The translations under genes were made by a program, and so were the position numbers. The notes below the pieces were generated by a model that was given only the letters and a program-made list of their open reading frames with translations, was not told the origin of the DNA and searched no databases. DNA of 64,000 nt, taken from contig JAEUBA010000004.1 in NCBI GenBank assembly GCA_018257865.1, positions 186,001 to 250,000 on the forward strand. The letters are read 5' to 3'. Numbering within the stretch: the first letter of the stretch is position 1; the number at the start of each line of letters is the position of its first letter. Below, in pieces: positions 1 to 11,423 of this stretch. Source of the stretch: Stereocaulon alpinum. Lineage: Eukaryota; Ascomycota; Lecanoromycetes; Lecanorales; Stereocaulaceae.

Positions 1-1065
1 TTGAGGCTGTCATGAAAATCTTCCAACGCTTTATCCATGCGATTGATTGGTCGTTTCATGTCTTGGAGCAAGCTCACAAGGCGTTGATGATTGCTACCCT
101 CTTTCAATGACAGAGTCGCAAACTGTCCTTCTAGATTTTTAGAGCTCTCGTTCGAGCTCTGGGTGGCTACGAGGTCTTTAGACTTCCAGACCTCTTGTTC
201 CAGCTTACCAAGGCGTTCAAGCTGTACCCGGAACTTATTGCCGACATCAGTAATGCTTTGAAACGCTCTGGCTGTTGTAGTAGTCAGTATGGCTGTACGA
301 TTTACCCATGTCCGTAATGGACAAGTCCTGCACAACTGAATACAAAGCCCATAGTTGGAATTGAGAGATTCTTGGTGTGTTGCTTCATATTCAATTCGAA
401 CACTGAGGCGTCGAGAAGAGATTGTAACTCACTTGCAGTACTCTTTTCGTAGAATCTCTTGGCTTTCACAAGGAATACCAGCATTTGCACATAGAGTCTA
501 ATGAGACAGTCTTTGAGCTGTTGTGTACTTTGGAATTCTTCCGCCAAATATAGGTGTTCCACAATCCGATATTCCGCAATGATGTTCGCTACTTTCTCTA
601 TACCCTCAATGACGATCGAATGTCGCTGGACATCCTGTATAGAAGCCTAATAAGTGTCATTAACAATCCAGAACCAAGTCATTGAAGTTTCTGGCATCCA
701 CCATCTTCCGACAGCAGACAATCATCGACATTAGAGGTTCGTGCTCCCAACAGAGATACCCCACAGACTGGAATTAGACACACCATGAGAACAAATCGTA
801 CAGCAGCCCACGGAAGCGCAGCATGTCCAGGGTCGTATTGGATAGCTACATCGCCCACTTCGATGAATTTCTGGATCCACATTGCGATTTTGCTGAATAT
901 ATCACGCAAAACGACATTGTTCACGACCCATTGCTTCCGTTGACACTCATCTTTGCTATCTTTGACGCTTGAGAGCAGGTCTTGCAAGTCCACGGTAGTA
1001 CCGAAGTCGAGAGTCTTTTTATCTTTGTCTCTCAGCCTTGCAGCAGCCAGACTCCAGAGGTCCAT
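1..1065 (-). CDS. STAND/NACHT-type NTPase, N-terminal part (3' end outside window)
   Basis: The start at 1065 opens a region typical of the N-terminus of fungal NACHT proteins that carry ankyrin or WD repeats; motifs YDPGHAALPWAAVRF and VVLRDIFSKI are visible. Exon 1 is 1065-784 (94 codons). A 149-nt intron (donor GTGTGT at 783, acceptor ending at 635) joins in phase to an exon with a helical segment (IEGIEKVANIIAEYRI, LIRLYVQMLVFLVKAKRFYE). A further intron at about 335-250, boundaries not fixed, leads to a charged coiled-coil stretch reaching base 1. The NTPase core and repeats would lie beyond the window. Proteins with this start are intracellular STAND switches; some mediate heterokaryon incompatibility, but the role here is inference. 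A second STAND gene lies on the same strand at the right edge. Confidence 0.75.
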
Positions 1066-1639
1066 GTTTTGTCACTGGGTACTCAAACAGGGTACAGATT
1101 GCACAACATTCAGAACAGAATAGACGCGGGATCCAAAACCCGGATTGATCAGATAGAGATTGATGAGGTGGCTTTGATGATGGCTTGGATCAGGATATCT
1201 TTGGCCAGCTGGGACACTAATGCAGCCCTCTGTGGGGCTGATTCGTGTGTACATTCAGCACTAGCGATCTTGCTGCCTTAAATGAGAATGATATGCGATT
1301 AAGGGAAATTCGCGCAGATTGCGAGCTCCATGAAACAAAATATCTCATCAGATACCGTTCCAAGATAGATTGAACGGCGAAATCATAAGAGCATTCACTG
1401 GTTGATGCGGAACCACCGTGGCTGCACAAAGCCGCCAAGCTTTCACAAGTCTTCTGATATTTATGCAACCGGTATGAGCTTGGCGTCGACTCCGGCATCT
1501 CAACACTGGTAACATTCCTCGATGACTTGACAGAGCTCCCCTCCACCACACACGTTCTCCGAACCAAAGGTGTACCCAAATACCCGCCATACATCGAACA
1601 GACAACTCTCCGCATCAGTGTCCCCTCCACCTACCCCCA
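1066..1639. other. Intergenic spacer, divergent promoter region
   Basis: This stretch separates the STAND gene (leftward) from the ribosomal protein gene (rightward). Open frames here lack family resemblance and overlap each other. I see no convincing gene. It should hold both promoters. Confidence 0.5.
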
Positions 1640-2468
1640 ATGGCCGGCGGCGACCTCAAATACCGCCATCTATCCCGCAGCTCCTCCCACCGCCAATCCC
1701 TCCTCCGCAACCTCGTCACAAGTCTAATAACGCACGAATCCATCCGCACCACCTGGCCAAAAGCAAAAGAAGCCCAGCGGGTCGCCGAAAAGCTCATCAC
1801 ACTAGGCAAGAAAAACACCAATGCGAGTAGAAACCGGGCGGAGCAGATATTCTTCGTACGTGCTCCCCCCATCCCCAGCCCACATCATTACTCCCTTAAA
1901 AAGACTCAGAAAGACGGCTCTGGCAAGAGCTAGGACATAGCTAACCCTTCTCCCCGCCCCCCAGCAACCATGGGACCATCTCCCCAAACTCTTCGGCGAG
2001 CTCAGAAAACGATACATGGACAGACCAGGCGGCTACACGCGCGTCCTACGCATCGAGCCTATAAACCGTAACGACGACCAAGCACCCTCCGCCATCCTAG
2101 AATTGGTAGACGGACCGCGCGACATGCGTTTCGCCATGACTGCGAAATCGATCGCGCATGAGCGCTCTACAGGAACTGGCCTACGGGACATCACGGCGCT
2201 GAATGTGGCGAAGGTCACTAGATATAGGAAGAACGGGACTAGGGAGCTGGAGGCGCTGGTGAGGAGTATGTCAGGCTGGACGCCGCGATTGACGGAGGGG
2301 TGGCGGATGAAGGAGACTTGGGAGGATGTGGATGAGAAGAAGAGGAGGAAGGCGGAGGGGAAGGGGGAGGTTTGGGTGAGGAAGCATATGCATGGAGAGA
2401 GGGATCCGGATACAGGGAGAAGGAGAGGGGGAGATGATCCGTTCGAGAAGGAGAGGGGGAGGCCATGA
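1640..2468 (+). CDS. MRPL8: Mitochondrial large-subunit ribosomal protein bL17m
   Basis: Two exons: 1640-1855 and 1965-2468, joined across a 109-nt intron (donor GTACGT, branch CTAAC at 1941, acceptor CCAG ending 1964), giving 239 residues. The first exon is the conserved L17 core: HRQSLLRNLVTSLITHESI followed by a KAKEAQRVAEKLITLGKK helix, as in bacterial L17. The second exon continues the fold with PWDHLPKLFGELRKRY and GYTRVLRIEPINRNDDQAP. The tail after about residue 180 is Lys/Arg/Glu-rich, as is common in fungal mitochondrial ribosomal proteins. bL17 sits near the polypeptide exit tunnel of the large subunit; the yeast homologue is MRPL8. It is expected to be nuclear-encoded and imported. 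Reading through without splicing hits a stop within the intron, so the splice is required. Confidence 0.92.
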
Positions 2469-2657
2469 GTTCGAGAAGTAGTATTAGCGTTGTGTCAAAT
2501 AAAGTGCATAGCATGGTTGGGGTAATTATATTTAGGCTTCATGATCATAGGCATTTGTAGATCTAAATTAATGAGCTATCCTAGGCTTTGTACAAGAATC
2601 TAAAACGATCGAGTGTGAACGGTATCACTACTGATAGCAAAGCAGCCAAGCCGCTCT

Positions 2658-5573
2658 CTAAGCCTGGTTCAGCGCAGCGAGTAAAGCTCCACTGCCGAAA
2701 GCCACGCATGCGAAAACCAAGAATACAATAGCTCTTTGGACCCATCCAACGTTGTCTTTCCTCCCAACCATACTCCCCACCCCAATGATCGCGAAAACCA
2801 AACTCGTGGCTACGCCGATGATGACGCCTGCGTCAACAGTCACCTCGGCTTTCCGACGCCCAGTCGTCTCCAGGATGGCTGCCACAATCAGTAGGACAAA
2901 CGAAGCACCGAAGGATGCTACGCAAGACCGAAAGAGGAGCGTTTCTCGAGCGCGGACGGCAGGTGATTGGGTAGGGAATGTGGAGTAGCGGCGTTGAACA
3001 CTGGGGCTTCTACGAGGGACTGGCAATGCGTCATCTGATTCCGAGTCCTCGACGCTTGGAGAGCGGAGGCCGTTGACAAGGGTTTGGCGCTCGGTTGAAG
3101 TAGTTGAGGGCTGGCTTCTCAGCCAAGAGGAACCTGTTTCTTCGGAGGCCTTGAATGTTGAAGTCAAAGACGTGAAAATTCTTGAGACTGTGGCTGTTCC
3201 TGGGAAGTTGAACGATGCGTTGGGATCAACGTAGATAGTGTAAGCTTCGTCCTCTGACCCCTCGCTACCATCATCGAACTCGTTCCAGTAACGCTCTTGT
3301 CGACGTTGAGAAGGCTGCGAGAGACGTTTTGAAAGCATGCGGTTTCGGGCTGAACGTCTACGTTTCTTCCTGAAGGCGTCCAAAGATGAAGTTACGAGAG
3401 CGTCTGGCGCCGACGTTGCCGAAGACTCTCCACGTAGAGCTGAGAAACCGCTACTCGAGTGCCCATTGCGTGTCGACGGAGCCGAGACGGAGCTGTGCTG
3501 AGTACTTGCTTGTTCAAGTGTCGTTCGGCTATGCGAAGGTCGACGCTTGGGCAACACGGGAGCTGATGGGATCTTCCGAATATCTGACTCCAAAGCTGGG
3601 AGCTGTAGAAAGTTAGGCAACAAACATGTATATGTACTGTGGCACATACCCAGAACGGACGAGGCAAGCCCTTTGGTTTGCACAACGTTGCAACAGCATG
3701 TGTTTCGAGGGAGAAGCCGCGCACTCTTTCTGTCTGATTCATCTCTTAGCAGCGTCTCATGAATTGCCATGATCATTCACCCAAGACCTACTAGGTGCGA
3801 GGAGTCCAACGCGGCGATCAGGTCGGAATCAGCATCGCCTTCCAGTCTAACCTCGAGGATTGCATGGGGAAAGACATCCATTTCTTTTTTGCCTCCCTCA
3901 CTAGTCGTACTCGAGCCAATGCCATTACCAAGTAAATCTAATGAGCATGTCTTCATGGAGACGTCCTTATCTAGTGTAGCCCAAATACCTCCGGTCTTGT
4001 TGTTCCTCAGACCAAGAAAACGAGTGCGTCTTGACTGTAGCTGTACCAATGGTTGTACCTCTCGGTGTTGGGAAAACCATTCACGTACGCGCTCAAAGTC
4101 TGTTGTGCTGCCTTTGGCGGAATGATTGGCATTAGACATATCAAAGAGTTGGCGTACAGCCTTGCGCTTAACTTTCGCTTTCCTCAGCGCATATGTCTGT
4201 GTCAAATTATGAGATTGTCCAGCTTCTTTCGAGCTTGTATCCACGACAACGACAGCTTCGCCACTCAGTGTATATCGTATACTCGCTGCAGCCTTCTGAG
4301 CTGCTGTCCCCGGAGAATCTTCTGAGGCGCTGATCGTCTCGCTGCTGCATCGCTTGGCAAAATGCTGCAGGTCGTCGCATAAAATAACACCAACCTCATC
4401 GTCTGTTCGAGGAGCAGGTTTTCCAGACGGATTACTAAAGGATGCTCGGGGTGACGGTCTTGAGCTTGAGGGCGAGTGGGGTTGAGAGCTCGAGTCGTTA
4501 GACCTATGCAGTCTGGTGTGTTGCAACAATAGTACATGGACCTGGACAATATTATCGGGGTGGACCCAGTATACCGCCTTGGTAGCGCTACGACCAAGTG
4601 GAATGATGGCGAGCGCGGTATCAATGTCAACGTTGGAACCTTCGTCCCAAGTAGAATGTAATCTTGATAAGCTGTTAGATTCCGCACCAAAATGCTCCTT
4701 TGCTTGATTTGCAGAGCCGTTCATGGCCTTCTTCTGAATAGATGCCTCCTGTTGAGTATATGTTCCTCCAGAGTGTCGTGGCTCAGGTTGCCAATTGACG
4801 CCGTCACTGAAGGGCGCTCTAACAGCTGCTAGGACCTCAGTCCATTGCGCCAACAGGGGTTCAAAATCTCTTTTCGAAAAGCTTGAGGGACGGTCTAAGA
4901 CCTCGTTGTGAAATCGAGTGCCAAGTTCTGAGGAACCGGTCCATTTCTTGTACTTCTTCAGCAGCTTCTGGAATGCTGTTCGTTGAGCCCCCACAAATCG
5001 AGACAATGATTGTATATCTTCACCTGCCCTAGTATTTCTGTTAGCATGGTAGGATCCTTGCGTACAAGGCGTGTTGTTCACTTTAACGTAGCTTCTTCCG
5101 CCCTCGAAAATTTCTCCAATCGACGCACAGGTAGCTTTGCATGTCCTTTAAAAAAGCTCCGAGCTTCCAACTGGGCAATTTGCTTATCGAGGTGAGCTTG
5201 AATGAGACGTTGTCAGCCACTCACCTTCTGGTGAGCATAAGACATACACACCTAATCTTCTTGCTATTTCCCCGGATTTGCTCTGAACGAAGAGGTCAAT
5301 CCTCTGGTGTTGATCTCGTAATTCTCTATAAAGTTCGTCCTCGAATTCGTGAAACGCCTTTGCCTCTCCGTCAATGCCGGGTATAGCTCGTGCCTGACCT
5401 TGTCCTTGGGTAGTGCGAATCTTGATAAGGTGCTTGATATCATTATAATCGACATTGTCTGGTGTCGCGTGACCGATTAGCGATTGCCATTGGAGCAGTT
5501 GAAAGGATTCATTGGACTCACAACTCTCCCAGAGTGGGATAGACCGCTGCTGCAATGTTTCCCCGTACTTCAT
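2658..5573 (-). CDS. VTC5: SPX-domain vacuolar transporter chaperone, Vtc5-like
   Basis: What look like three separate genes join into one of 900 residues. Exons are 5573-5252, 5196-5082, 5028-3792, 3733-3650 and 3602-2658, with introns of 55, 53, 58 and 47 nt; all phases close. Order: SPX domain (about 1-190; MKYGETLQQRSIPLW, DYNDIKHLIKI, GEDIQSLSRFVGAQR, LLKKYKKWTGSS); a VTC polyphosphate-polymerase-like tunnel domain (YWVHPDNIVQV, FPHAILEVRL, then SSHL joined to ERVRGFS and PFWLPALESDI); a Ser-rich linker; and three C-terminal membrane helices of the DUF202/VTC type. VTC complexes make polyphosphate at the vacuole and are controlled by inositol pyrophosphate binding to SPX. The third intron could use GTAGGT/CAG (preferred) or sites 4 nt later, changing one residue. 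Vtc5 is the best fit; a divergent Vtc4-like paralogue is possible. Confidence 0.85.
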
Positions 5574-6233
5574 ATCACGTCCTAAGCCCTGAGGCTGTAG
5601 AGAATATGGATAGCAATCGAGATGAAAGGCCTAACGATGAGGGCAATGCACAGGAAACAGGTGCTCATGTATTGGTGGCCACCGGCGGAATTACTGCAAT
5701 GTTCGGTCGTAGAAACCGTCGCCCATCTCACTGGTGCTGGCTGACGTCTTAACTCTTGGGAGCGGGGCTCAAGCCAATGGATGTTGGCAACGTCCAGGAA
5801 GGGGAGGATGTTGACAGGAATTGATTGGACGGCACGGCTAGAGTGAAGGAGTTAGTCATCACTGCGCCTGTTGCATGCATACTCGACAGGGGATGCTGCT
5901 CGATTTTCTCTGATCCTTGAGGCCGTTGAAAGTTCCTTGAGAACGGCCAGTACTTAGTGAGCGGGCCAAACATAACCTCGGAAGTCTGATTACCGGTAAA
6001 ATTGCTGGCGTCGATCGGAAGATCTGCTCCGCTAGAACTAGCTTCTCGGTTAAACTTTTCGACATGCATGACATTGCAATCTGCAAATCTGATATCGGCA
6101 CTAAGTAAGTTACTGCAGGAGCTTATTGAGATATCATGTCATACCTCACAGAGATGACGAGACGCACTGCAGTCGCCACTCTGGGTGTTGCCGCTTGCTC
6201 TGGTTATTGAGTGGGCTGACATCCTTCGTCATC
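5574..6233. other. Divergent promoter between VTC5-like gene and MPP10
   Basis: This 660-bp stretch separates two divergent genes. A leftward open frame of 106 codons (6069-5749) and one of 80 codons lie here, but neither resembles a known family and there is no clear splice support. I treat the stretch as promoter and 5' leader sequence. Confidence 0.4.
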
Positions 6234-8489
6234 ATGGCATTCGACATTCGAGCCCCTCTATCGAGTCCTTTATCTGTAATTCACCAAGCCACTGCGGACC
6301 TTCATCCCGCATCCAAACAAGCATTGCTTATCACCCTTGAAGACTCCTCTCACACCTTCCTGCAGCCGCCTCCTAGCCTTCATGCTGCATCACTAGTCCT
6401 TGCAAAGCGTTACTTGGACCCTTTAGCAACATCGACAAGCGATGTACAAATACAAAGACAGCAAAACTCGAGGCGGAAGCGAAAGAGAGGAGATGTCGAT
6501 GGCTATGGATCCCAGAAGCCCTTACGCCTGAGAGAAGTTCATTTAGAAGGTTTTAGGATAGACCAAATATGGCAGCAGGCAAGAAGAGTATTAGATGCGA
6601 GTAGGCTAGAAGTTGAACGATCCCTACTAGTCATACTCCAGAACCAGAACCAGGGGACTCTATCAGGCAAGGCCGCGAATAGTCGAGGAGCACATGAGGA
6701 GGCTGTCAATTCCACGGACTTGGATGAAGATGGCCTCAGCGCCGACGAGTCAGATGTGCAGGAAATCGGCATGGACGAAGATGTTTCAATAGCAGAAGCG
6801 GAAGGCATCTTAGAAGGTTCGGAAGGCTCTAAAATAGATGGTAAAGAGGATTTTTACGAAGAGAATGAGGACATGCTGGATGAAGAAGACCTCGCTGACG
6901 GGATCGAAGGGGAAGACCTGAAGGCATCCGATCTCGACGAAGAACCAAGAGAGACATTTATTCCAGATAAATTGGGCTTGAACGACGGTTTCTTTTCCAT
7001 AGATGATTTCAACAAGCAATCAGAATTCTTAGAGCGACAGGATGCTCTTGGAGAAAACGACGGTACAGTGTCCGATGAAGAGGATATTGACTGGGATGCT
7101 GACCCAATGGCAATAACATCATCACGTAAAGATGGTCAAGCATTGGATAATGCAGCACCAGAAGGGTCTGAAGACGAAGAAGACGGTCCCACATTTGGCA
7201 ATGCAGACCTCAACGGCCCGGACATCTCTGACTCATATACTAATTCCGACAATGGAGTCGGAATGGAAGATATCGGATCTGTGAACAACACGAACGACAT
7301 CAAGTACGCCGACTTTTTCGAGCCTCCACCTCGCAAAGCCTCCAAATCTCGCCGTCGTGCGCTTCCCAAAACTCAACCACCCCCTTCCACCACCACAGCT
7401 CAAAAAGAAACAGATGATGATCTCCAACGAACCATCTCTACTGTCCGCCGCGACATCTTCGAAGATGATCTCACACCCGATGAAGATGGAGCCCCATCCG
7501 ACACGAATGACGCTCGCTCCTCCCACCAGAAGCGCCAAGCAGCTCTCACCGCTGAGATCCGTAAACTTGAAGCTGCCGCCGTCGCAAAACGTGACTGGAC
7601 CCTCTCCGGCGAAGCTCGCGCTGCCGACAGGCCCATCAATTCGCTTTTAGAAGAAGATCTCGAGTTCGAGCGTGCCGGCAAGCCAATCCCTATTATCACC
7701 CAAGAAGTAAGCGAAGACATCGAAGCTCTGATCAAGCGGCGTATCATCGCCGGCGAATTTGACGAAGTCATACGACGCCGTCCCGGTAACCTCGCTACCG
7801 GCGCCTCAGACGTCCGTCGAGGCAGGTTCGAGCTCGAAGACACGAAACCCCAACAGAGTCTCGCAGATATATACGAAGCTGACCACCTCAAGAGTGCAGA
7901 CCCAGTGAATTACACCTCCAAGGCGGACGCGAAACTCAAAAGTGAACATGCTAAAATCGAAGCCATGTGGAAAGACGTCTCAGCCAAGCTTGACGCGCTG
8001 AGCAGTTGGCATCATAAACCCAAACCGCCGAGCGCAAGTATCAATATTGTGGCTGATGTGCCGGCTATCAGTATGGAAGATGCACGACCTGCTGCTGGGG
8101 ATGAGGTGGGTGGGGAGAGTATGTTGGCGCCGCAGGAAGTTCATAAAGCGGGTGAGGGAAGGGATAAGAAAGCAGAGGTTGTGACGGGGGGTGGTTTGCC
8201 TGTTGGGAGGGAGGAGATGACGAGGGATGAGAAGGTCAGACGGCGCCGGAGGGAGAAGGAGAGGATTCGGAAGGCTGGGGGGCTGGTCCCTTCGACGGGT
8301 GCGAAGGAAAGGGAGAAAGGGGGTAGAGAAGTGGGCAAGAAAGCTAAGGAGAGGCAGGGTGTCATTGGTGATTTGAAAAAGGGTGGTGTAAGGATTATTG
8401 GCAAGAAGGGAGAGATTAAAGATGTGGAAGGCAATGCTATGAAGTCAGGAAGTGGTGCTGGGAAAGGTGGTGGGGAATATAAGCTATAG
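6234..8489 (+). CDS. MPP10: U3 small nucleolar RNP protein Mpp10
   Basis: A single-exon gene of 751 residues. The first 36 codons of the longer open frame (from 6126) lack family resemblance, so the ATG at 6234 (MAFDIRAPLSS) is chosen. Acidic stretches (about residues 160-330) alternate with basic runs. The family core is visible as KYADFFEPPPR, then WTLSGEARAADRPINSLLEEDLEFER and a following segment ending in SEDIEALIKRRIIAGEFDEV, and further downstream SLADIYEADHLK and MWKDVSAKLDALSSWHHKPKP. The C-terminus is Lys/Gly-rich. Mpp10 forms a trimer with Imp3 and Imp4 in the nucleolar small-subunit processome and is needed for early 18S pre-rRNA cleavage. It is divergent from the VTC5-like gene and convergent with the EFM6-like gene. 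Confidence 0.93.
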   Translation: MAFDIRAPLSSPLSVIHQATADLHPASKQALLITLEDSSHTFLQPPPSLHAASLVLAKRYLDPLATSTSDVQIQRQQNSRRKRKRGDVDGYGSQKPLRLREVHLEGFRIDQIWQQARRVLDASRLEVERSLLVILQNQNQGTLSGKAANSRGAHEEAVNSTDLDEDGLSADESDVQEIGMDEDVSIAEAEGILEGSEGSKIDGKEDFYEENEDMLDEEDLADGIEGEDLKASDLDEEPRETFIPDKLGLNDGFFSIDDFNKQSEFLERQDALGENDGTVSDEEDIDWDADPMAITSSRKDGQALDNAAPEGSEDEEDGPTFGNADLNGPDISDSYTNSDNGVGMEDIGSVNNTNDIKYADFFEPPPRKASKSRRRALPKTQPPPSTTTAQKETDDDLQRTISTVRRDIFEDDLTPDEDGAPSDTNDARSSHQKRQAALTAEIRKLEAAAVAKRDWTLSGEARAADRPINSLLEEDLEFERAGKPIPIITQEVSEDIEALIKRRIIAGEFDEVIRRRPGNLATGASDVRRGRFELEDTKPQQSLADIYEADHLKSADPVNYTSKADAKLKSEHAKIEAMWKDVSAKLDALSSWHHKPKPPSASINIVADVPAISMEDARPAAGDEVGGESMLAPQEVHKAGEGRDKKAEVVTGGGLPVGREEMTRDEKVRRRRREKERIRKAGGLVPSTGAKEREKGGREVGKKAKERQGVIGDLKKGGVRIIGKKGEIKDVEGNAMKSGSGAGKGGGEYKL

Positions 8490-8711
8490 GACACGACTTG
8501 AATGAAAATAGCATTGCAAATCTTCTTAGACTTCAACGTTCTTCTGCCTCTATGCTCGCGTATAGCTCTGATGCTCTGATGTACCGCTCTAAAGTCATGC
8601 ATCGTTGCCCTAGCACATTACCTTGCTCACAGCTCATATGCATACCCATACTCCGCTAACCCGCTCCATTCCCCATCCTTCCTACACCTCTGACTCCACT
8701 CCCAGCATCAC

Positions 8712-9724
8712 CTACTCGCTTTCATCCTCTATCACACATCAGCCTCATCCCCACAAACGAACAACCCCCCAAGCAAGACTCACCTTCCCTCCTAATCCGA
8801 TACAACTTACACCCAACCTCCTTCTCCCAACTCCCGCTAATCTCCTCCACATCAAACTCCTTTTCCAACAACCTAACCATATCTTTATCCGCCCTCCTCC
8901 TCTTCTTAAAGCAGAAATAACACACCGTCTCGCTGCCGATAAGCTCCTGCATCGTCGCTAGCAGTAGTGGGAACGCTGGCTCGAAGTAGACGCAGTCGGC
9001 GGCGAGGATGATGTCTGGTTCTTTGGGGATGCCGGGGGGGAGGTCGGCGCCCCAGGATAGGAGGGAGGGGAGGATTAGGGAGGTGGGGCGGATGTGGGGG
9101 GTGTTGAGGGCGATGTTTTGGCGGAGGAGGGGGAGGAGGGGGGGCCGGCCGTCTGTTAGGTGGATTGTGTTGGAGATGTTTGTGGTGCGGGAGAGGCCGA
9201 GGGATAGAGCGAGGCTGGGGAGGGGGGAGTTTTAGTGAGAATTCTTTTTGTTGTGGAAGGGGTTTTGGAGCGGAAGGATGTGGGGGCATACCCTGTAAGA
9301 CCGCTGCCGGCGCCAAGTTCAACTCTGTAGAAAGCACCTGTTAGCTCGCATTCTTTTTTTTTTCTTTGGGCAAACAGCTAGTGGACTATAGAAAATCCTT
9401 GGAGCGTACAAACATTGTTTTGCCTCGTAGTTCATCCATCTTGTTCCTGAGCAGGTACTCTGCGAGAACCATCCCCGCAGGCCAAAGTTGTCCGCCACAT
9501 TCCGAGACGTCGGTTTGCAGCTTGAGAGGTGGATTGAGGAGACCTTTGAAGTTCAGTGTCACGATCTGTGATTGCTGCTCTGTTCGTGAGGGGACTAGGT
9601 CTTCTGAGACGGAGAGGTGGGAAAAGGCTTCGGACGGATCAGTAGCTATTGGGGCCATGATTGAGACGGTAAGGGTTAGGCCGGGGGCTTGAGGATCAGA
9701 AGTTGGAGTTTGAGTGTTGAGCAT
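8712..9724 (-). CDS. EFM6: Protein-lysine methyltransferase, EFM6/METTL21 family
   Basis: Exons 9724-9414, 9324-9292 (33 nt) and 9214 onward join in phase. The first intron uses donor GTTTGT and the second GTATGC. The splice rebuilds the S-adenosylmethionine-binding motif: GKT plus IVELGAGSGLTG plus LALSLG, then the acidic loop HLTDG. The family post-motif DCVYFEPAFPLLLATM follows, where EFM/METTL21 enzymes carry D-x-x-Y. Yeast EFM6 methylates elongation factor eEF1A; the substrate here is inferred from family only. The 3' end is ambiguous: reading on stops at 8722, but a strong donor (GGAAG then GTGAGT near 8781) and a 55-nt intron would give a five-residue tail ending at 8712. A start at the internal ATG (MAPIATDP) would drop 22 residues. 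Total is about 260-280 residues. Confidence 0.82.
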
Positions 9725-10237
9725 TGAATTTTTTTAGCATTTTACGCTCAATATATACACTTCACCGTCTATCTTGGTAGCCGTGATAGCATTCCAAATA
9801 CATCCATCCATCAATCCTTAGTCTTCATCCTCGGCGTCCGATGTTCCAAATACTCGATGACTGGTATATGGTGTATAACCAGGTTCACATTCAAGCGAAG
9901 TCAGCGCGTTGAGTCCATTGTGATCCTATCCCCAAGGTATTCCAAATACTGGGAATCTTCCATCACTAGAGTATTTGTAGTCGGCTGAGTCGGCTTCGAG
10001 CGAGGACAGCCGATTACGCGAGTTGGCAGTGCGGAATTGAAGCCGCTGCTATATCAATATGCAGGCGACGTATCATCTTTTAATCCATGAGGGTTGGTCC
10101 CAAGCATGCAATGATAGACTTGCCCTGGGTCAATTTCTGCTTTCAATTCTCAAATCCCGTCTAGACTATGAGCCGTACAAGCAATCTACCTAACGTTTCA
10201 TGGCTCTACACGGTCAAGCAGTCTTTCCACCTTTAAT
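9725..10237. other. Intergenic spacer
   Basis: About 500 bp with no supported gene. It holds the EFM6-like promoter (leftward) and the 3' flank of the broken hydrolase. I see no repeat or RNA gene. Confidence 0.4.
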
Positions 10238-11423
10238 CTACAAACCAAATTGCGTAAAGAGAAACTCATACCCCTCTCTTACAGCCTCAGCACCCGTCCC
10301 CATTGGATCCTCGCTAGGAAACATATCAAAGAGATGTCTTGCCCCCACGGGAACAGCAATACCACACTCCACGCCTATCTTCCTAAGCGCGTCGATAGTA
10401 ATCCTACTCTGCTCATAAGGGACAAGGGCATCATCAATTCCATGCATGAGGTATATCGATATACGATAGGTTTTAAATTAAATCTGGGCATACGGGCTGA
10501 TTGAAGCGATCTGCTCTTTGCTTGGCATTGGAAGGGATTTGAAAGACTCCGGGTCTTTCGTTGGATGTGTAGCGAGCTTCTTCTTGGACGGAAGACCATT
10601 GATGAGGATGGGAAGCCATTGAGCTTTCCAATTCATGTGTAGGATTATGCGCCAGCGTGGGTCGGCGAGGCTTATTCGAAATGACCCAGGCTCACCGTTG
10701 TTCAGGGGTGGGATGTAGCTTGTGAATAATATTTAGGTCAGTCCCTGTATGCTGGTATGAAATAGTAGGTAGCTTGCTTGTTCGTCTCGCACACTGTCAA
10801 TAAGGTCATAGTCGTTGTCAGGTGAGTTGGCTACGTCTCTGGGGTAGTTGGGCTTTTTGCAGCCCAGTAACCTTAAGTGGAGCCTTTAAAACGATGGCAG
10901 GAGCACTCACGGTCATCATCATAGTTTGATGGGCAGTAAAAGGCCAGTATAGCTTCTGGAGGCTTGATACCGCAAAGCTGAGGTGTGAAACCCAGCGACA
11001 TCGCCAGTGTCCCTCCAGTAGACCATCCAATGGCAGCCACTCGATCACCATTGATTCTCAACTCAGGGCAGTCCAACTTTATTGAAGGAAGCTCTTCCCT
11101 TGACCACTTCAAAGCATCACGCACATCTGTCATTGGTCCTTCAAGGAGATTGACCTCAGGGCAAACACGATAGTCTACGCTCATAGGAAGGAAGCCTTTG
11201 GACTGGAGAAGACTGACATGGTCCCGATTTACGTCCCCCCGCGAGTACAGGCAATGACCACCACCGTGGATGAGAAGTGCTTGCAGTCGATCAGCTCAGG
11301 AGGCTGCGGAAGCAATCTAGGGTGCGTGTCGATTGGTGTCTTAGATTGCCCGATTTCTGAAGGGTAGTAGATATCGGCATAGAGAGGCAAGTTGCCAGCT
11401 TGTTTGTATAGAACAGTCTCCAT
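10238..11423 (-). pseudogene. Broken alpha/beta hydrolase (esterase-like)
   Basis: Fragments in order match a fungal alpha/beta hydrolase: METVLYKQAGNLPLYADIYY at the start, oxyanion segment ALLIHGGGH, SVDYRVCPEVNLLEGPMTDV, nucleophile elbow GWSTGG, ADPRWRIILHMNWK, acid-bearing HGIDDALVPYEQS and catalytic-His region GARHLFDMF. The Ser, Asp and His of the triad can all be placed. The frame is broken in three places. A 53-nt, intron-sized segment near 11.30-11.33 kb has an acceptor-like end but no GT or GC donor. The segment at about 10.85-10.9 kb cannot be joined in phase with a normal intron. An in-frame TAA at 10480-10478 precedes the acid motif. The stop fits a CAA to TAA change. A functional gene with unusual splicing cannot be fully excluded. 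Confidence 0.75.

Noticed and set aside
1217..1630. Leftward frame upstream of the ribosomal protein gene
   Set aside because: It overlaps the promoter interval and the other frames there, and has no recognisable motif.
3777..5081. Separate genes for the SPX part, the middle part and the membrane part at 2658-5573
   Set aside because: Four short introns with closing phases join them, and the junctions rebuild conserved VTC motifs, so it is one gene.
5749..6069. 106-codon leftward frame between VTC5 and MPP10
   Set aside because: No family resemblance and it covers the expected divergent promoter.
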